Positions 51,071 to 59,008 of a DNA stretch of 64,000 nt are shown here, in pieces. The position numbers were made by a program, and so were the translations under genes. The stretch lies in the NCBI RefSeq assembly GCF_943913915.1, contig NZ_CALUAA010000005.1, positions 68,160-132,159 of the forward strand, written 5' to 3'. Source of the DNA: an uncultured Peptoniphilus sp. (GTDB lineage: Bacteria; Bacillota; Clostridia; Tissierellales; Peptoniphilaceae). Numbering within the stretch: position 1 is the first letter of the stretch; every line of letters begins with the position of its first letter. The notes below the pieces were generated by a model. It saw nothing but the letters and a program-made list of their open reading frames with translations, had not been told where the DNA came from and made no database searches.

Positions 51071-53143
51071 ATGAATATAGCGCATATCTTATCCCAAGAA
51101 TTTAACACCCCGGAGGAAAAAATCGAGGCCACGCTGAAACTCTTGGAAGAAGGTAATACGGTACCCTTTATTGCGCGGTACCGAAAGGAAGTAACGGGCA
51201 ATTTACAAGACGAAGTCTTGCGTAAAATGGAAAGCAGAAAAGCGGATCTTGAAAAAGTGGACGAACGTCGCCAAACGGTTTTCAATACCATCGAAGGGCA
51301 GGGCAAATTAACCGATGAGCTTAAAAAAGAAATCGACGGCGCCCTCGATCTGCAAACCTTAGAAGATCTCTACCGCCCCTATAAACCCAAGCGTCGCACT
51401 CGCGCCACTATTGCTGAAGAAAAGGGCCTGCGTCCCTTGGCGGAAAACTTTATGGGCAAGGGAACCATGGAAGAATTTATGGAATCCGTCGACGGCTTCG
51501 AAGGCTTGCCGAAAGAAGAGATTTTAGAGGGCGTTTCGGATATTGTGGCGGAGGAAATAGCCAACGATGCCGGTGTCAGAAGGCTTTTAAAAAGCTATAT
51601 TCGCCGCCGGGGAAAATTAATTTCAGAAGCGGGGAAAGAACCCAATCCTGATTACGCCATGTACGAAACTTTTTCCGCGCCTTTTAAAGATGTGAAAAAT
51701 CATAACATCCTCGCCATCAATCGCGGAGAAAATGAGGGAGCCTTGAGAGTTAAAATAGAATGCGACGAAGATACCCTCGTCTCTATGATGTGTCAAATTC
51801 TAAGACCGGCGAAAGAGAAGCGAGACATGATGGAAACTATTGCGAGAGACGCCTTAAATCGTCTTTTATTTCCGTCTCTTGAGCGGGAACTTCGCCGCGA
51901 TTTAAAAGAGCAGGCGGAAGAATCGGCTATCGAGGTTTTTGCGGAAAACTTAAAGCCTCTCCTTCTCCTGCCACCCTTGGGGCACAAAGTTGTGCTCGGT
52001 ATCGACCCGGGGTATCGTACGGGCTGTAAGGTGGCAGTAGTGGATGAGAACGGAAAGTTCCTCGACAACAGCGTCATCTATCCGGTACCACCGAAGCAAA
52101 AGATCAGAGAGGCGAAGAAGATCGTTCTGGAACTCGTAGAAAAATATAATGTAGAAGTGATCGCCATCGGAAGCGGCACGGCCAGCTATGAAACCGAGCA
52201 ATTCGTAGCGGAACTTATCGCAGAAAAGAACTTGGATGTATCCTACGCCATCGTCAACGAAGACGGCGCCAGCGTCTATTCCGCATCAGAGCTGGGTATC
52301 GAGGAATTTCCTGATCTCGACGTTACCGTAAGAGGCGCCATTTCCATTGCCCGCCGCTTGCAGGATCCCCTGGCGGAGCTTGTAAAAATCGAACCGCGCC
52401 ACATCGGCGTCGGCCAGTACCAACACGATCTCAACAAAAAAGCGCTGGATGATCGCTTGGAAGGTGTAGTGGAAAGCGCCGTCAACGAGGTAGGCGTAGA
52501 CATCAACCTTGCCTCCGTGCCGCTCCTCTCCTTTGTATCCGGGATCGCAAACAATGTGGCAAAAAACATTGTAAGTTACCGTGAAGAAAACGGCGCCTTT
52601 ACCGATCGCAAGCAATTTAAAAAAGTAAAAGGTCTCGGAGAAAAGGCCTTTAAACAATCGGCAGGCTTTTTGCGTATTGCAGGCGGAGATAATGTGCTGG
52701 ATCATACCGGCGTGCATCCGGAATCCTATCCCATTGCCGAACTTATTATGCGGGAAGATGAACTCACCGATGAGGAACGCATGCAGCTTAAAGAAGCGGG
52801 AAGCTACACGGTAGCAGATATTCGAAACGAGCTTAAAAAACCCGGGCGGGACATTCGTGGCGGCAGCGACGATGTCGGTCTTCGCCGCACTGCCCTTACC
52901 ATGGAAGAGCTCACCCCGGGCCTTGAGCTCGACGGTGTAGTGACCAATGTCGTGGACTTCGGCGCCTTTGTGGATATCGGCGTAAAAAAAGAAGGCCTCC
53001 TTCATATTTCCAGAATATTAAAGGGCCGCGGGGGTAGTATTTATAGTAAGCTGAAAGTAGGCGATCGTCTGAAGGTGCAAATTCTTGAAGTGGACAAAGA
53101 GCGGGGACGCATCTCCATCGACTATGCACCGAACCATTCCTAA
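51071..53143 (+). CDS. tex: Tex RNA-binding transcription accessory protein
   Basis: ATGGAGG precedes the ATG. The 690-residue protein has the Tex order: helix-turn-helix N-terminus (IATLKLLEEGNTVPFIARYRKEVTG-like, 19-45), EDLYRPYKPKRRTRA, a YqgF RNase H-like domain from about 310 (GIDPGYRTGCKVAVVD, AIGSGTASYETEQF), helix-hairpin-helix around 480-550 (LASVPLLSFVSGIANNVAKNIV, VKGLGEKAFKQSAGFLRI), and a C-terminal S1 domain (GLELDGVVTNVVDFGAFVDIGVKKEGLLHIS). Tex binds nucleic acid and influences transcription. Confidence 0.95.
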   Translation: MNIAHILSQEFNTPEEKIEATLKLLEEGNTVPFIARYRKEVTGNLQDEVLRKMESRKADLEKVDERRQTVFNTIEGQGKLTDELKKEIDGALDLQTLEDLYRPYKPKRRTRATIAEEKGLRPLAENFMGKGTMEEFMESVDGFEGLPKEEILEGVSDIVAEEIANDAGVRRLLKSYIRRRGKLISEAGKEPNPDYAMYETFSAPFKDVKNHNILAINRGENEGALRVKIECDEDTLVSMMCQILRPAKEKRDMMETIARDALNRLLFPSLERELRRDLKEQAEESAIEVFAENLKPLLLLPPLGHKVVLGIDPGYRTGCKVAVVDENGKFLDNSVIYPVPPKQKIREAKKIVLELVEKYNVEVIAIGSGTASYETEQFVAELIAEKNLDVSYAIVNEDGASVYSASELGIEEFPDLDVTVRGAISIARRLQDPLAELVKIEPRHIGVGQYQHDLNKKALDDRLEGVVESAVNEVGVDINLASVPLLSFVSGIANNVAKNIVSYREENGAFTDRKQFKKVKGLGEKAFKQSAGFLRIAGGDNVLDHTGVHPESYPIAELIMREDELTDEERMQLKEAGSYTVADIRNELKKPGRDIRGGSDDVGLRRTALTMEELTPGLELDGVVTNVVDFGAFVDIGVKKEGLLHISRILKGRGGSIYSKLKVGDRLKVQILEVDKERGRISIDYAPNHS

Positions 53144-53152
53144 GGAGGAGCG

Positions 53153-53401
53153 ATGAAACGTTTTGTAATTGCCTTTGACAATCAGGACCAGGTTTACGAC
53201 GCCCTGGACGCCACAGAAGATTTAGGTACTCGGGTGATTCCCCTTCTGCCGGAAATTCGAGAATCTTGTGGGCTGGCCTTAATGGGGAATATCGACGATG
53301 TAGAGGAAGCGGTAAAGCGACTGGATGAAGGCAGCCATCCCTATAACGGCGTCTATTCCTACGAAAGAGAAGGCGGAAAGCGAAAGGTGGAAGCACTATG
53401 A
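53153..53401 (+). CDS. DUF3343 family, putative Se/S carrier protein
   Basis: GGAGGAG precedes the ATG. The 82-residue protein matches DUF3343 (EF2569-like): FVIAFDNQDQVYDAL, GTRVIPLLPEIRESCGLAL and GVYSYEREGGKRKVEAL. The single Cys in ESCGLAL is the expected carrier residue. In Enterococcus faecalis the relative sits with EF2568 and selenium genes (selD, molybdenum hydroxylase), and the family is proposed to carry selenide or sulfide. It overlaps the desulfurase gene by four bases. selD is not in the window. Confidence 0.85.
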   Translation: MKRFVIAFDNQDQVYDALDATEDLGTRVIPLLPEIRESCGLALMGNIDDVEEAVKRLDEGSHPYNGVYSYEREGGKRKVEAL

Positions 53402-54504
53402 TCTATTTAGATAACGGCGCCACGACGGCGATCAAGCCGAAATCGGTAGCTGATGCCGTCTACCGTGCCATGACAGAAGGCTACGGCAATCCCGGAAGAG
53501 GAAGCCATGCCTGGGCGCAAAATTCCTACCGCACCCTTCGTAAAGCGAGAAAAAACATGGCGAAACTAATGGGTACGGAAGATTCCATCGCCCTTACAAG
53601 TGGGGTAACGGAAAGTTTAAATGTGGCGATTCATGGACTCATAACAGAAAATGATCACGTCATCACCTCCGTTGCCGAACACAATTCCGTCTTGCGTCCC
53701 CTCTACGCCACGGGGTGCGAGCTGGACTTTCTCCCCCTCGATCAAAACCTTGCCCCGGATGTAAGTCTTCTCGATGAGCTGCTCAAGAAAAACACCAAGG
53801 CCATCGTCATTACCCACGCATCCAATGTGGTAGGGAGTGTCACCGATATCGACGCCGTTATGAATTTTGGGGCGGCCCACGATCTCTACGTCATTATCGA
53901 CGGCGCGCAAGGCCTTGGGCAGGTACCTGTGGATCTCTCAAAAAGTGCGACAGATAAATTAATCTATTGCTTTGCCGGCCATAAATCCCTCTACGGCCCT
54001 ATGGGTACCGGCGGATTTTTCTACGGAAAAGATGTGCATCCGGCGCCCATTAAAGTGGGGGGAAGCGGCATCGAAAGTTTTAATCATGAAATGCCCGATG
54101 AAAAACCCGTCCTTTGGGAAGCGGGAACCGCTAATGTTCACGGTTTCGCAGGACTCGCCGCCGGGGCGGAATTTGTCATGGGAGAGGATTACTTCGAGAA
54201 GAAAAATCATATTTTCGAGCTGCTCCTTAAGGGCTTAAGAGAGCTTGAAGGCTATAAAATTTTCTATCCGGAAGTGAAGGGCACCTGCTGTGTCGGCATT
54301 TTAAAAGAGGGCATGAGCTCTCAGGAACTTTCCCTACTGCTTGAAGAAGAAGATATCGCCACACGCCCGGGTTACCACTGCGCGCCCCTTTTACACGAAT
54401 ACCTTCACACAAAAGAAACAGGCATCTGCAGATTGTCCACATCTTACTTCAACACGGAAGAAGAGATTGAAACTGTGCTGAAGACTTTAAAAACAATTGA
54501 ATAA
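53398..54504 (+). CDS. EF2568-type cysteine desulfurase family enzyme
   Basis: The 368-residue PLP enzyme follows the TIGR01977 pattern: IYLDNGATTAIKPKSV, GNPGRGSHAWAQNSYRTLRKARKNMAKL, LTSGVTESLNVAIHGLI, ITSVAEHNSVLRPLY, DGAQGLGQVPVDL, FAGHKSLYGPMGTGGFF (Lys for PLP in HKSLYG) and a C-terminal region with RPGYHCAPLLHEYLHT carrying the Cys. It releases sulfur or selenium from cysteine/selenocysteine. The four-base overlap with DUF3343 suggests direct hand-over to that carrier. Confidence 0.92.
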   Translation: MIYLDNGATTAIKPKSVADAVYRAMTEGYGNPGRGSHAWAQNSYRTLRKARKNMAKLMGTEDSIALTSGVTESLNVAIHGLITENDHVITSVAEHNSVLRPLYATGCELDFLPLDQNLAPDVSLLDELLKKNTKAIVITHASNVVGSVTDIDAVMNFGAAHDLYVIIDGAQGLGQVPVDLSKSATDKLIYCFAGHKSLYGPMGTGGFFYGKDVHPAPIKVGGSGIESFNHEMPDEKPVLWEAGTANVHGFAGLAAGAEFVMGEDYFEKKNHIFELLLKGLRELEGYKIFYPEVKGTCCVGILKEGMSSQELSLLLEEEDIATRPGYHCAPLLHEYLHTKETGICRLSTSYFNTEEEIETVLKTLKTIE

Positions 54505-54525
54505 TAATTAAAGTAATGGTATAAT
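54497..54525 (+). promoter_or_regulatory. Strong promoter at the end of the desulfurase gene
   Basis: TTGAAT at 54497-54502 overlaps the end of the desulfurase gene; a perfect TATAAT at 54520-54525 follows after 17 bases. The predicted start is near 54532, launching a leader or small RNA of over 200 bases. Confidence 0.75.
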
Positions 54526-54531
54526 GACTAC

Positions 54532-54751
54532 GTTAGAACTGTTTTATACGGTGGTTACCGTTTATCGGTAGTTTTTATCTGATGCAGGGTATGCGATGAG
54601 TGTTCGAGGAGTGCCTGATGTGGGACATTTCGAGCCGTTAAGCTTATCCGTTGGCTCAGAGTTTTTATAAGAAAAAATTATCTAAACAAAAAGCATCGAC
54701 ACCATCCGAAGATTGCGAAGTTAGGAGAACCTAAGACGGCAGTCTTTTTTT
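54532..54751 (+). ncRNA. Candidate structured RNA (6S-like or riboswitch leader)
   Basis: About 220 bases between a strong promoter and a T run contain many hairpins and no open frame. Elements: ACGGT-GGTT-ACCGT at 54548-54561 competing with TACCG-TTTAT-CGGTA at 54556-54570 followed by five T; a stem CGAGCC/GGCTC near 54631-54658; an AT-rich stretch; TTAGG-AGAA-CCTAA at 54721-54734; AAGAC-GGCA-GTCTT at 54733-54746 into a T run. The string CCTGATGTG at 54614-54622 recalls the start of 6S-1 RNA in Bacillus from memory. It is either a free small RNA or the leader of the next gene. I could not match it to a known riboswitch. Confidence 0.4.
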
Positions 54752-54775
54752 GGTTCCCTAATCGCCGATTAGGAG
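54752..54775 (+). promoter_or_regulatory. Hairpin covering the ribosome site of the YitT-like gene
   Basis: CCTAATC (54757-54763) pairs perfectly with GATTAGG (54767-54773), hiding TTAGGAG, the ribosome site of ATG 54783. Upstream TTAGGAGAACC (54721-54731) can instead pair with GGTTCCCTAA (54752-54761), which would free the ribosome site. The exchange is what an on/off translational switch requires. Confidence 0.55.
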
Positions 54776-54782
54776 TGAAATC

Positions 54783-55439
54783 ATGCTCAGTCATATGCTG
54801 AGACGTTTAGAGCTGACAAAAGTAGAATTTTCGAAGATTGTATTGGGTTGTGCCATTATGGCCTTCGGCGTGATCAATGTTCACGAACCTTCACAGATTA
54901 CAGAAGGCGGCGTGCTGGGTCTGAGCCTTTTACTGAAAAAAGTATTCGGACTTAACCTATCCTACGCATCTCCCGTACTCGACGGTTTGTGTTACGCCCT
55001 GGGTTTTTCTATGCTCGGGAAGCGCTTTTTAAAGAAATCCGCCGTCGCCACAATAGCCTTTTCCGTACTCTATGCCGTATTTAATCGTATGGGGCCGGTA
55101 CTGCCGAACCTTTACGATGCACCCTTTATAGCGGCCATTGCAGGCGGCATCTTTATCGGTTGCGGATGCGGCATCGCCGTCACGGCAGGCGGATGCGCCG
55201 GAGGAGACGATGCCCTCGCCATGGTAATTTCAAAAAAACTGAAATGGCCCATCTCCCGCGCCTATCTATTTACGGATTTCGTTGTCCTCGGCCTTTCATT
55301 AAGTTATATTGCGCCGAGTCGTCTGATCTTTTCTTTTATGACGACGGTCGTATCGTCCTATTTGATCGGACAATTCGAGCTCAAGATGAAAAAACCTGCA
55401 TGGCAAGTGAGCCAAGGCACCATCGAGAAAAACGCATAA
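54783..55439 (+). CDS. YitT/YczE-like membrane protein
   Basis: TTAGGAG precedes the ATG. The 218-residue protein has five to six helices with GVINVHEPSQITEGGVLGLSLLL, YALGFSMLGKRFL, and a glycine/cysteine-rich helix IAAIAGGIFIGCGCGIAVTAGGCAGGDDALAMVIS, matching the YitT (DUF161) signature region G-x-G-x-G-x2-[IV]-x4-AS-x-GG-x-D. It lacks the C-terminal DUF2179 domain of many YitT proteins. The family is an uncharacterised membrane group. The hairpin over its ribosome site suggests regulated translation. Confidence 0.82.
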   Translation: MLSHMLRRLELTKVEFSKIVLGCAIMAFGVINVHEPSQITEGGVLGLSLLLKKVFGLNLSYASPVLDGLCYALGFSMLGKRFLKKSAVATIAFSVLYAVFNRMGPVLPNLYDAPFIAAIAGGIFIGCGCGIAVTAGGCAGGDDALAMVISKKLKWPISRAYLFTDFVVLGLSLSYIAPSRLIFSFMTTVVSSYLIGQFELKMKKPAWQVSQGTIEKNA

Positions 55440-55447
55440 CAATCTTT

Positions 55448-55497
55448 ACTAAAAATAGCGACATGAAAGCACACACTTTCATGTCGCTATTTTTAGT
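55448..55497. terminator. Perfect 22-bp inverted-repeat terminator
   Basis: Arms 55448-55469 and 55476-55497 match at all 22 positions around a CACACA loop. A and T runs in the arms allow termination in both directions between the convergent YitT-like and pentapeptide genes. Confidence 0.88.
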
Positions 55498-55505
55498 ATT
55501 CAGAG

Positions 55506-55536
55506 AAAAAAGATCCGCTTCGTGCGGATCTTTTTT
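55506..55536. terminator. Second bidirectional terminator before the pentapeptide gene end
   Basis: GATCCGC/GCGGATC with TTCGT loop is flanked by six A on the left and six T on the right, so it works mainly for the minus-strand pentapeptide gene and also for the plus strand. Its edge touches the gene's stop codon. Confidence 0.9.
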
Positions 55537-56143
55537 AATAGGCGAAGGCCTCTTCCTTTGTCAGCCAGAAATGAATACCGCCGGTGGAATCACGCCAGCG
55601 ATCGGGATTAAAATTTCCCGCATACATCATAGTGTGAGACTTGTAGATGAAATCCTCATCAATGAGGCTCACCGCATCACTGAAATGTTCCCTGCCTTCG
55701 AAATCCGTAATAGAGACCACATAAGCCTTGTCGCAGCGGCAGGAATTCATCGTGGCGGAGGTGCGGGCAGCATCTTCCGGGATATAGAGGGTAACGAGCC
55801 TGTGGTTATAGCAGCGTTTGTAGCCGATAAACGCGCCCTTCTCCGGACAATGCAGCCTGAAAAATTTCGTGTCCTCATCGGTGATCACATCGTCTAACCG
55901 AGAGCCCTCCATAACCGCGCCGAAGAGATAGGCGCCGGAAAGATCGGCTCCCGTTAAATCGGCGTTTCTGAAGTTCGCTTCTTTTAAAGTGGCTCCTTTA
56001 AAATTCGCTCCTCGAAGAATGGCGTGATCGAACCATGCGTGGGAAAGATCGCTTCCGGAAAAGTCGGCGCCGGAAAGATCCATATTGCAAAAATCCATTC
56101 CCTTTAAATTTTGATCGGCATAATTTTTTTCTTGAGTTGCCAT
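55535..56143 (-). CDS. Pentapeptide-repeat protein with C-terminal DUF5758-like domain
   Basis: GGGGGAATCACC precedes the ATG. The 202-residue protein has an N-terminal pentapeptide run, residues 10-85, reading A(D/N)LxG-type units such as MDLSGADFSGSDLSHAWF and GANFKGATLKEANFRNADLTGADLSGAYLFGA. A distinct C-terminal half follows with DDVITDEDTKFFRLHCPEKGAFIGYKRC and LVTLYIPEDAARTSATMNSCRCDKAYVVSI, the DUF5758 pattern. The solenoid may mimic DNA or bind a partner; no function is assigned. Confidence 0.85.
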   Translation of the reverse strand: MATQEKNYADQNLKGMDFCNMDLSGADFSGSDLSHAWFDHAILRGANFKGATLKEANFRNADLTGADLSGAYLFGAVMEGSRLDDVITDEDTKFFRLHCPEKGAFIGYKRCYNHRLVTLYIPEDAARTSATMNSCRCDKAYVVSITDFEGREHFSDAVSLIDEDFIYKSHTMMYAGNFNPDRWRDSTGGIHFWLTKEEAFAY

Positions 56144-56163
56144 GGTGATTCCCCCTTAAACTA

Positions 56164-56192
56164 AGTATACCACGGGCCATTCATTGCGTCAG
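56164..56192 (-). promoter_or_regulatory. Minus-strand promoter of the pentapeptide gene
   Basis: On the minus strand CTGACG (56192-56187) and TATACT (56169-56164) are 17 bases apart. Its -35 box overlaps the -35 box of the metG promoter. Confidence 0.65.
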
Positions 56193-56212
56193 GGGGAGGG
56201 TGATAGTATAAT
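56184..56212 (+). promoter_or_regulatory. Promoter of the metG operon
   Basis: TTGCGT at 56184-56189 and TATAAT at 56207-56212 are 17 bases apart. Two short tandem hairpins (56232-56248 and 56251-56267) lie between it and the metG ribosome site. Confidence 0.7.
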
Positions 56213-56279
56213 ATACAGAAGTAATGACAATGGTCATCCTATATGACCGGGCATATCATCTATATGCGAGGAGGCATAC

Positions 56280-58229
56280 ATGTCAAAAAATTTTTACATC
56301 ACAACCCCGATCTATTATCCGAGCGGTAATCTTCATATCGGCCACACCTATTGCACAGTAGCCGTCGACGCCGTGAAACGTTACAAAACATTGCAAGGCT
56401 ACAATGTTTTATTCACAACAGGCACCGACGAACACGGCCAAAAAATCCAAGACAAGGCCGCCGAAGAAGGCAAAAAGCCGCTGGAATACATCGATAAGAT
56501 CGTAGAGGATACGAAGGCCCTTTGGGAAACCATGGATATTCGCTACGATTCCTTTGTGCGTTCAACCGATAAAGTTCACGAAAAAAATGTACAGGAGCTT
56601 TTCCAAAAACTTTACGATAAAGGCGAAATCTATAAAGGGGAATACGAGGGCTATTACTGCAAGCCCTGCGAATCTTTCTGGGCGGAATCCCAATTAGACG
56701 ACGAACACCACTGCCCCGATTGCGGTAGAGAAACCCACCTGCAACACGAAGAGAGTTATTTCTTCCGCCTTTCTAAATACCGGGATAAGCTCCTTCAATA
56801 TTACGAAGATCATCCGGAATTTATTCAACCGGAATATCGTAAGAGCGAAATGATCAACTCCTTCTTAAAAGACGGACTTGATGACCTATCGGTTACCCGT
56901 TCCTCATTTGATTGGGGCGTTCCCGTGCCCTTTGACGAAAAACACGTCATCTACGTTTGGATCGATGCCCTTTCCTGTTACTTAACCGGCGCCGGTTACG
57001 GCACGGATATGGAAAAATTCAACGAATATTGGCCTGCAGATGTTCATTTCGTAGGTAAGGAAATCATGCGATTCCATACCATCATCTGGCCTGCCATGCT
57101 CATGGCACTGGATATGCCTTTGCCGAAACAAATCTTCGGCCACGGCTGGATATTATTCGACAACGATAAAATGAGTAAGTCCAAGGGCAATGTCATCTAC
57201 CCCGAGCCTATTATTGAGCTCTACGGCGTCGACGCATTGAAATACTTCCTGCTCCGGGAATTTTCCTTCGGCCACGACGGAAGCTTCAATGTGACAAGCT
57301 TTATGAAACGCTTAAACTCCGATCTTGCCAACGATTTAGGAAACCTAGTTTCCCGTACCGTGTCCATGATCGAAAAATACAACGACGGCATTGTCCCCGA
57401 AGCCAAAGCTGAAACTGCCATCGACAAAGAGTTGAAGGCGCTGGCGACAAGCATTTGGGACGACGTTGAAAAAGAAATGGAAGGCTACCAATTCTCCACG
57501 GCCCTTCAAGCTATTTGGACACTCATTCGTCGCTCCAATAAATACGTTGACGAAAACGAACCTTGGGTTCTCGCCAAAGGCGGAGATGAGGATAAAGAAC
57601 GCCTCGACACCGTACTTTACAATCTTGCCGAATCTCTTCGCATTATCTCCATCTTGCTTTCCTTCTTTATGGAAAACACCGCCCTCTCCATCGCCGAACA
57701 AATCGGATCGTCGAAAGAATTTAAAGCGGAAGATGCCAAGAAATGGGGACTTTTAGGATCGGGCCACCACGTAGGCGAAAAACAAATCATCTTCCCGCGC
57801 CTCGATATCGAAAAAGAAACCGAACGCCTCTGGGAAGCTACCGAAGCCTTGATCGCAAGCCGCAGCTCGGAAGCTCAAGAAGAGGAAAAACTCGAGCTTA
57901 AACCGGAAATCACAATCGACGATTTCGACAAGCTGGACATCCGCCTCGCTACCATCGAATCAGTAGAAGATCATCCCAATGCCGATCGACTCTATGTACT
58001 GAACATTAAAATGGGCACGGAAAAGCGAGTCATCTGCTCGAGCATTAAAGAATACTACACGAAAGAAGATTTAGAAGGAAAGCAAATCCTCGTCCTCGCC
58101 AACCTGAAGCCTACCAAACTTCGCGGTATCCTTTCAGAAGGAATGCTCCTTGCGGCAGAAGACGAAAACGGTAAACTTTCCCTTGCGACCACCATGGAAG
58201 AATTGCCTTCCGGTGCAAGCATCAGCTAG
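56280..58229 (+). CDS. metG: Methionyl-tRNA synthetase
   Basis: GAGGAGG precedes the ATG. The 649-residue enzyme has TTPIYYPSGNLHIGHTY (HIGH motif), a CP insertion with a four-Cys zinc knuckle (CKPCESFWAESQL and CPDCG), DALSCYLTGAGYG, KMSKSKGNVIYPEP (KMSKS motif) and a C-terminal EMAP/Trbp111 tRNA-binding domain (about 540-649, FDKLDIRLATIESVEDHPNADRLYVLNI). It charges initiator and elongator tRNA-Met. tatD, rnmV and rsmA follow closely, a classic Firmicutes order. Confidence 0.98.
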   Translation: MSKNFYITTPIYYPSGNLHIGHTYCTVAVDAVKRYKTLQGYNVLFTTGTDEHGQKIQDKAAEEGKKPLEYIDKIVEDTKALWETMDIRYDSFVRSTDKVHEKNVQELFQKLYDKGEIYKGEYEGYYCKPCESFWAESQLDDEHHCPDCGRETHLQHEESYFFRLSKYRDKLLQYYEDHPEFIQPEYRKSEMINSFLKDGLDDLSVTRSSFDWGVPVPFDEKHVIYVWIDALSCYLTGAGYGTDMEKFNEYWPADVHFVGKEIMRFHTIIWPAMLMALDMPLPKQIFGHGWILFDNDKMSKSKGNVIYPEPIIELYGVDALKYFLLREFSFGHDGSFNVTSFMKRLNSDLANDLGNLVSRTVSMIEKYNDGIVPEAKAETAIDKELKALATSIWDDVEKEMEGYQFSTALQAIWTLIRRSNKYVDENEPWVLAKGGDEDKERLDTVLYNLAESLRIISILLSFFMENTALSIAEQIGSSKEFKAEDAKKWGLLGSGHHVGEKQIIFPRLDIEKETERLWEATEALIASRSSEAQEEEKLELKPEITIDDFDKLDIRLATIESVEDHPNADRLYVLNIKMGTEKRVICSSIKEYYTKEDLEGKQILVLANLKPTKLRGILSEGMLLAAEDENGKLSLATTMEELPSGASIS

Positions 58230-58237
58230 GAGGATAT

Positions 58238-59008
58238 ATGATAGACGCTCACTCCCATTTAGAAAACGAAGCATTCGATGAGGATCGTGAGGCGATCATC
58301 GCCCGCATGAAAGACGACGGCCTCGATGCAGTCGTCAATGTGGGAAGCGATATAGAAACGAGCCGCAAGGTTTCTGACCTTGCCGAAAAATACGAAAATC
58401 TCTACGCCGTTGTCGGCGTGCACCCTCAGGAGGCCGACGGCTACAACGATGAGGTGGAAGAAGAGCTCATCGCCCTTTCCAAAAAAGAAAAAGTTGTGGC
58501 GATCGGGGAAATCGGACTGGATTATTACTATGAAAACTCTCCGCGAGAAGTACAGCGGGAGGTCTTTTTAAAACAAATGGACCTCGCCGTAAAAGTCGAT
58601 CTACCCATTGTCATCCACTCCAGAGATGCAGCGGAGGAGACTTACAATATCGTAGAAAACTTTTTAAAAGATCACCCGAATCACCCGATCCTGATTCACT
58701 GCTATTCCTATTCCTATGAAATGATGGAGCGCTTTGTGGCCCTGGGATGCGTGATTTCACTGGGCGGCGTTACCACCTTTAAAAATGCGAAGACGCCGAA
58801 GCGCGTGGCGGCAGGTGTGCCCTTGGATTACCTGCTCCTTGAAACCGACTGCCCCTATATGACACCCACACCTCATAGGGGAGAGCGCAACGAGCCGAAA
58901 TACGTAAGGCTCGTAGCGGAAAACATCGCCGATCTCAGGGAGATGGATGTAGATGAACTGATCCGCCACACCGATGAGAACACGAAACGGTTTTACCGAT
59001 GGAAATGA
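58238..59008 (+). CDS. tatD: TatD family metal-dependent deoxyribonuclease
   Basis: TAGGAGG precedes the ATG. The 256-residue TIM-barrel hydrolase has IDAHSHLENEAFDEDRE, VGVHPQEA, AIGEIGLDYYYE, PIVIHSRDAAEET, LIHCYSYSYE and LETDCPYMTPTPHRGERNEP, giving the metal-binding HxH, Glu, His and Asp set. It acts on DNA ends. It overlaps rnmV by 10 bases. Confidence 0.97.
   Translation: MIDAHSHLENEAFDEDREAIIARMKDDGLDAVVNVGSDIETSRKVSDLAEKYENLYAVVGVHPQEADGYNDEVEEELIALSKKEKVVAIGEIGLDYYYENSPREVQREVFLKQMDLAVKVDLPIVIHSRDAAEETYNIVENFLKDHPNHPILIHCYSYSYEMMERFVALGCVISLGGVTTFKNAKTPKRVAAGVPLDYLLLETDCPYMTPTPHRGERNEPKYVRLVAENIADLREMDVDELIRHTDENTKRFYRWK

Noticed and set aside
54548..54561. T-box-like string ACGGTGGTTACCGT
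   Set aside because: It resembles GGGTGGNACCGCG only loosely, lies at the 5' end, and the T-box specifier and antiterminator layout is absent; the downstream gene is not an aminoacyl or amino-acid gene.
55160..55897. 245-codon plus-strand open frame
   Set aside because: It starts inside the YitT-like gene in another frame, crosses two terminators and then runs antisense to the pentapeptide gene.
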